NCBI GenBank assembly: GCA_036873135.1
Contig: JAPTYO010000009.1
Span: 22,217,756 to 22,281,755 of the forward strand
Length of the DNA: 64,000 bases
Direction: 5' to 3'
Source of the DNA: Clarkia xantiana subsp. parviflora
Taxonomy: Eukaryota > Streptophyta > Magnoliopsida > Myrtales > Onagraceae
Under the pieces are notes generated by a model that was given only the letters and a program-made list of their open reading frames with translations, was not told where the DNA came from and did no database searches. Shown piece by piece: positions 59,701-64,000 of this stretch; position 1 is the stretch's first letter; each line of letters starts with the position of its first letter. The translations under genes and the position numbers were made by a program.

Positions 59701-60223
59701 GGGTTAATAACCTAATAAAGGTCTGAATTTTGAACTATGTTAACAGGAGAGGTCTGATTTTTCAAAAGTTAATTTGACAGGTCTGAATTTACAACTTTGT
59801 TGATATAAGAGGTCTCCGTCAATTTTTGCCGTTAAAACTGACGGAATTTGGTCACATGCTTGGCATGTGATCGGAAATAAATTTAAATCCCGAAAATGCC
59901 CTCCGACCAAAGTGTGCGCCTCACATGCTTGATCTGAAAAGACGAAAATGCCCCTTAAAACAAAAAAAAAAACATTTTCTTAATTTGACTTCATGGGTAA
60001 TTTTGTCATTTCATATTTTCTCAAATAAGGTAATAAATAAAAAATATATTAAAAGGGGGTAAAAGTGTCATTTCACACAATTCTGTTAAATTTAACCCTA
60101 AAAATGGACGGGAAACCAAAGTTCAACAAAGTTGAAAATTCAGACCTGCCAAATTAACTTTTGAAAATACAGACCTCTCCGGTTAACATGGTTAAAATTC
60201 AGACATTTCATAGTTTATTAACC
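59701..60223. mobile_element. 523-bp MITE with 9-bp target-site duplication
   Basis: The left end GGGTTAATAAC... and the right end in complement GGTTAATAAAC... continue into long imperfect inverted arms ('aggtctgaattt', 'aaaagttaatttgacaggtctg'). TATATAGAT flanks it exactly (59692-59700 and 60224-60232). The 9-bp duplication points to a MULE-type source. Confidence 0.85.
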
Positions 60224-60474
60224 TATATAGATTGGATTGTAATAACGACACTGGTATATAATTTCTAACTAGACGTCAAATTGATTCCAAATCTAAGTCT
60301 AATCTACGCTTTTAGCTACTCTCCAACATAGGGCTGAGTTTCGGGAGGGGCAAGCACATGTTTCAGTTACAAAATCAGTTTCTTTTCAGTCTGTGTTAAA
60401 TTTTAATTTTAATTTGTAATAATTGTATGTTAATTACTGAATATAAAATTATTTGGACTTTTGTTTTATATATT

Positions 60475-60840
60475 TCAGAATTTTGCAGATTTTCTTGTCA
60501 ACCAACAATTATTTGCTTTCACATGAAAATTAACCGGTTTAGTAACACCAACAATTCTTGAGTGCATAGTTATCATCAAACTCAAGTTTTCATGAACCGT
60601 TCTTGGGATCAGATCTCCGGCCAATTGTCTTAGTATTTCAGCACAATGACTATAAGGTCCTAAACTCTTTACAACACTCACAAGCCGTAAAAAAATCATG
60701 TCGTCATAAGAAATCTCAACCGGTGTAGAAGGAAACTGATAAGGTGGAGTCGAGCAAAATACAACAATGCCAAGAGGGGGATTGCGGGAGTGTATGAACG
60801 TCTCAAACAGATCCGAATGTGTCCCTACATGGCCAAACAC
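60475..60840 (-). other. Unrecognised 121-codon open frame
   Basis: The minus strand is open from 60840 to 60475 (FHVKANNCWLTRKSAKF at the end, ISYDDMIFLRLVSVVKSLG inside). I do not recognise a family. It lies directly beside, and partly opposite, a LINE fragment, so it may be a chance frame or a fragment of an old gene. Confidence 0.25.
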
Positions 60841-60849
60841 CGAGAGGAA

Positions 60850-61640
60850 GAGATCGAGCTCAAGAAAAAAACTTGAGAATTTATGGAAGCGGGAGTTGTA
60901 TTGGCGAAAAAGGTGAAAGGTGAAGTGGTTGAATCACGAAGATAGGAACATCAAATTCTTCCACATGACAACGGTGGAAATGAGAAGACGTAATGAAATC
61001 TTGAAGTTAGCCATGGAGGATGGGAAAATTGTTGTTGACGAGACTTTGATTTCCAACGAGTTTACTGAACATTTTAGTAAGCTTTTAGCTCCGACGGAAC
61101 GAGGGAATGGAATAGGGTGCTGGACGTGATACCAATCCTTATCACTGCCAAAGTGAATTCACAATTGACAAATCCAGTCACTTTTGAGGAAGTCAAAGCT
61201 GTTGTATTTCAGCTTGGTGGTTCTAAGGCACCGGGCCCAGACGGGACTTTTCTTACAAAGGTATTGGGATGCGGTGGCCAAAAACGTCTTCACAATGATC
61301 AAATCATTTCTTACATCAGGTATTTTACCTTCATCTTTAGGCCATACTGATATTGCGCTTATCCGTAAATTGTCTAACCCCATTACGCCTAGTCATTTTA
61401 GACCAATTAGTCTTTGCAATTTTGGTTATAAGATTATTTCGAAAGTGTTGACGAATAGGTTAAAACCTCATCTTTCGGATATCTCGCATTTCCAAAGTGC
61501 TTTCGTTGCAGGCCAACTTATTCAGGACAACATTATTGTAGCGCATGAGATGTTCCATTATTTGCGAAATCGGTCGAATGTCAAATCAGAAGAATGTGAT
61601 TTGAAGATGGATATGCAAAAGACGTAGGATCATGTTGAAT
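60850..61640 (+). mobile_element. L1-type LINE fragment (reverse transcriptase N-terminal half)
   Basis: Three frames in succession give a plant LINE polyprotein: WLNHEDRNIKFFHMTTVEMR (60,925-60,985), then VTFEEVKAVVFQLGGSKAPG and PDGTF (61,180-61,255), then ILPSSLGHTDIALIRK, HFRPISLCNFGYKIISKVLT, and FQSAFVAGQLIQDNIIVAHE (61,320-61,560). These are hallmarks of L1-clade reverse transcriptase. At least two frameshifts separate the blocks, and the catalytic YADD part is missing. Confidence 0.88.
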
Positions 61641-61884
61641 GATATTTCTTGAAAGCGGCTATGATCAAGATGGGTTTTCACGCTTCTTTGGTACAATGGA
61701 TTCACTCGTACAATTTTTCTAAGAACCATCAAAAGCACCATCATGTGAAATCAATTTTTTCCTATTTCTCTATCATTTGTCGACATAATTGAAAGGGGAA
61801 TGTGGACTGTTTGACACCCCAAATGGTATGGTTTTATTGGCAGATACTATCATTGGGCCACATACTTCGTAAAATAAATAAAGA

Positions 61885-62050
61885 GAAATTATAGTATCCA
61901 TCGGATCCAACACGTGGATCCGATGTGGTGCACCATTAACCAACCAATTCATGACATGTGTCAAAATTGATCTGATACGTGGACAGATTTCGACTTCTAA
62001 TTGGTTGATGGGCCACCACATCGGATTGGATCCGATATAAAGAATAATGG
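61885..62050. mobile_element. Small MITE-like inverted repeat
   Basis: The left part (TATAGTATCCATCGGATCCAA ... GATGTGGTGCACC ... ACCAACCAATT) is mirrored on the right (AATTGGTTGATGGGCCACC ... CACATCGGATTGGATCCGATATA). The ends and duplication are not clear. Confidence 0.6.
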
Positions 62051-62301
62051 CTCATAACTAAGTCGCCCGTTTATAAACATACATGATGGGCTGTTATGCA
62101 AATCCAAAGCCTAAGAGGTAACATGTTCAACAGAGCAGCCCAAAACCCAAATAGCGTTGTTAACATTCCGGACGAATCTTTGTGCGACTGTTGTCGATTT
62201 AGTAAAGTAAAACGTCACAGTGTCGTTCCATGTTCATCAGCAACAGAATCCGAAAAGTCATTTCCCTTCCTCTTCAAAAACTCGTAGACCAACGGAACTG
62301 T

Positions 62302-62327
62302 CCCCCTCCCCCCCCCCCCCCCCCTCC
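62302..62327. repeat. Poly-C tract
   Basis: Twenty-six bases are C except for two Ts. Such runs are prone to length error in sequencing. Confidence 0.95.
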
Positions 62328-62602
62328 AAGCGACTCAACCGTCTTCTTCGCCGCCGTCTGTATTTCACCTCAAGTCATAAGCATCTATTGTCGTCGTGAC
62401 ACTCCGTTCGCGGCATCTGCTTCTGTACCTGGTATGATGTCAACATCTATTTTTGGGTAAATTTTTTAACGATGACTTGTTGTCCATGTGTATATTGGGT
62501 AATTGATACTCTGTACGGAGTTTCTGTGAAGTTTAAAGTTTCAAAATTGATAGGGGAGTTCATGATCATGATATTGGTGGTTGATTAGTCCCGCACTGAA
62601 TC

Positions 62603-63030
62603 GTTGTTAACATGATTCTAGTGTTCCTCCTTGATTGCAATGAGCATTTTGTTAAACACGAATTGTAATTAGAAATTATCTTTTAAAAAATGTCGATTGC
62701 AAAAAAGGAGGTACACTAAGTGTTTTGTTTTATAAAGACACTGGTTGAACTAATATGGTGTCTTTGTTAAAACATAACATCATAATTTTTCGTTACAACT
62801 CAATGTTAAGTTGTTAACATGATTCTAGTGTTCTTACTATGTTGCAATGAGCATTTTGTTAAATATAAATTGTAATTAGAAATTGTCTTTAAGAGAATGC
62901 TGATTGCAAAAAAGGAGGTACAATTGGTGTTTGGTTTTATTAATACACAAGTTGAAGTAATAGGGTGTCCTTGTTAAAACCTAACAACATATTTGTTTGT
63001 TACAGCTCAATGTTAAGTTGTTAACATAGC
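62603..63030. repeat. 207-bp tandem duplication with a stub
   Basis: GTTGTTAACAT recurs at 62603, 62810 and 63017, exactly 207 bp apart. The two full units are about 80-85% alike by eye ('attgcaaaaaaggaggtac', 'aatgagcattttgttaaa'), so this is an old duplication upstream of the F-box relic. Confidence 0.85.
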
Positions 63031-63250
63031 AAAACCAAATACCTTTTTCGCAGGAACCCCATTTTGGTTATCATTTTAATGATTGTACAAGTTTTGTTTT
63101 TCTCAATTCAACTACATAGTAGTTAGTTACTGAATCCGCCACTGATTCTTGTGGCAACACAAGTTTAAAACCGGTGTCGACATTCATTACACTTACGCGT
63201 CGACACAATGCACTTACACAACCGTGTCACAATTTATACTAAATAGGACA

Positions 63251-64000
63251 ATGGATCAACCTTTGTTCAGCTTTTTACCTGATCACATGATCGTGGTAAT
63301 CATGGACATTGTCAGTGATGCCTCAATAAAAGATTTTTTCAAGATGAAGTTATGGTATGTGACATTATCTATATTTGTTACGTTTATTTTATCCAACCGA
63401 TATGATCACAACTTAAACAATGTGGATATTACATTGCAGCTGCAAAAGGTTTAGGAGGGTTGCCGAAAGTGGGGATATGCACCGCTGTGTATCTCTCCGG
63501 ACATTACCCTGGTCTTTGGGGGGAACAATTTCAGACTTTATCGTAGCTTGCTTCTAACAAAAAAACGAGAAGCTCTTTATCGGGAAGGACTTAGTAATTA
63601 TTTCATCAGATCGAACTTTGAGGATTCGATACTTGAAGTTTGCATCAGCTGTTGGCCATCTAACGGCTACTTATGCTCTAGCAATGGTTTTCATATTCCA
63701 CAAGGGTGACAATGATCAACAGAACTGGGAATCAAGCTACGCCTTGCTAACAAAGGTTTGTGAAGCCAAGATGGAGTTGGAATGTCGGTGGCAATTGTAC
63801 GTTTATTTTACACACTTTTGGTCTAACCAAATTATGCATGTGTCGTATGCACTGCCAAAAGGTCATGATTGATGCATCAACAACCATTGAAGAGAATATA
63901 TCCATGGACAGGAGAGTACACGTACTTTGAAGATCCACATTGCATTGTATGTCGATGTGATGCTGAAGTTGTTAAGTTTAGCCTGACGTTTAATAGTACA
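63251..64000 (+). pseudogene. Decayed F-box gene (At2g35280-like), leaves the right edge
   Basis: Exon 1 (63251-63354) is an intact F-box (FLPDHMIVVIMDIVSDASIK, then DFFKMKLW). It is followed by the same phase-2 intron as in the MULE-borne copies 1 and 2, and exon 2 begins at 63440 with CKRFRRV. Exon 2 then meets an in-frame stop at 63555. It continues only across further frame changes: KREALYREGLSNYFIRS, then LKFASAVGHLTATYALAMV and KVCEAKMELECRW, then EYTYFEDPHCIVCRCDAEVV. At least three shifts are needed to follow the family. The end lies outside the window. It is a relic outside the giant MULE, so the family is not confined to that element. Confidence 0.8.

Overview
The window is nuclear DNA of a flowering plant, probably a eudicot. 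Host genes have short exons with GT-AG introns and belong to plant families (an acidic PDI-like protein, DUF1685, a PDRG1-type prefoldin-like protein, a SAPS/PP6 regulatory subunit). The AT-rich space between them is filled with plant transposon classes: MULE, Ty1-copia, CACTA, L1-type LINE and MITEs. I cannot name the species.

Left part, 1-12.66 kb. The 5' exons of a PDI-like gene (minus strand) leave the left edge. Next come a foldback element, an old copia LTR with its primer-binding site and decayed interior, a compact perfect palindrome, long AT-rich stretches without genes, a 108-bp tandem array grown from short 'accttaaatca' repeats, and one end of a CACTA element.

Centre, 12,671-36,866. 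This is the main discovery: one complete Mutator-like element (MULE) of about 24.2 kb. It is bounded by 36-bp terminal inverted repeats (34 of 36 identical) and by a perfect 9-bp target-site duplication, TGGAAAAAG. It carries a FAR1-type MULE transposase, a Ulp1-like (C48) SUMO-protease gene with one frameshift, three F-box genes (two of them close paralogs), a GRF zinc-finger/coiled-coil/membrane-anchor gene plus a decayed second copy, a B3-domain gene, an internally deleted copy of the transposase gene, two tandem-repeat arrays (239 bp; alternating 228/227 bp) and nested MITEs. The set suggests an element that carries its own ubiquitin/SUMO and DNA-binding functions; what they do for it is inference.

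Right of the MULE, 36.87-44.3 kb. The MULE lies 185 bp upstream of the ATG of a DUF1685 gene. That gene's first coding exon is split by a Ty1-copia element (37,301-43,803, minus orientation, 5-bp duplication CCAAG). Its LTRs differ by one substitution and two short A-run indels, although its coding interior is badly decayed.

Far right, 46-64 kb. An intact PDRG1-like gene (minus) has a 516-bp foldback MITE in an intron. A 19-exon SAPS-domain gene (plus) follows, then another foldback MITE, a LINE reverse-transcriptase fragment, a 207-bp tandem duplication, and a decayed F-box gene of the family carried by the MULE, which runs off the right edge.
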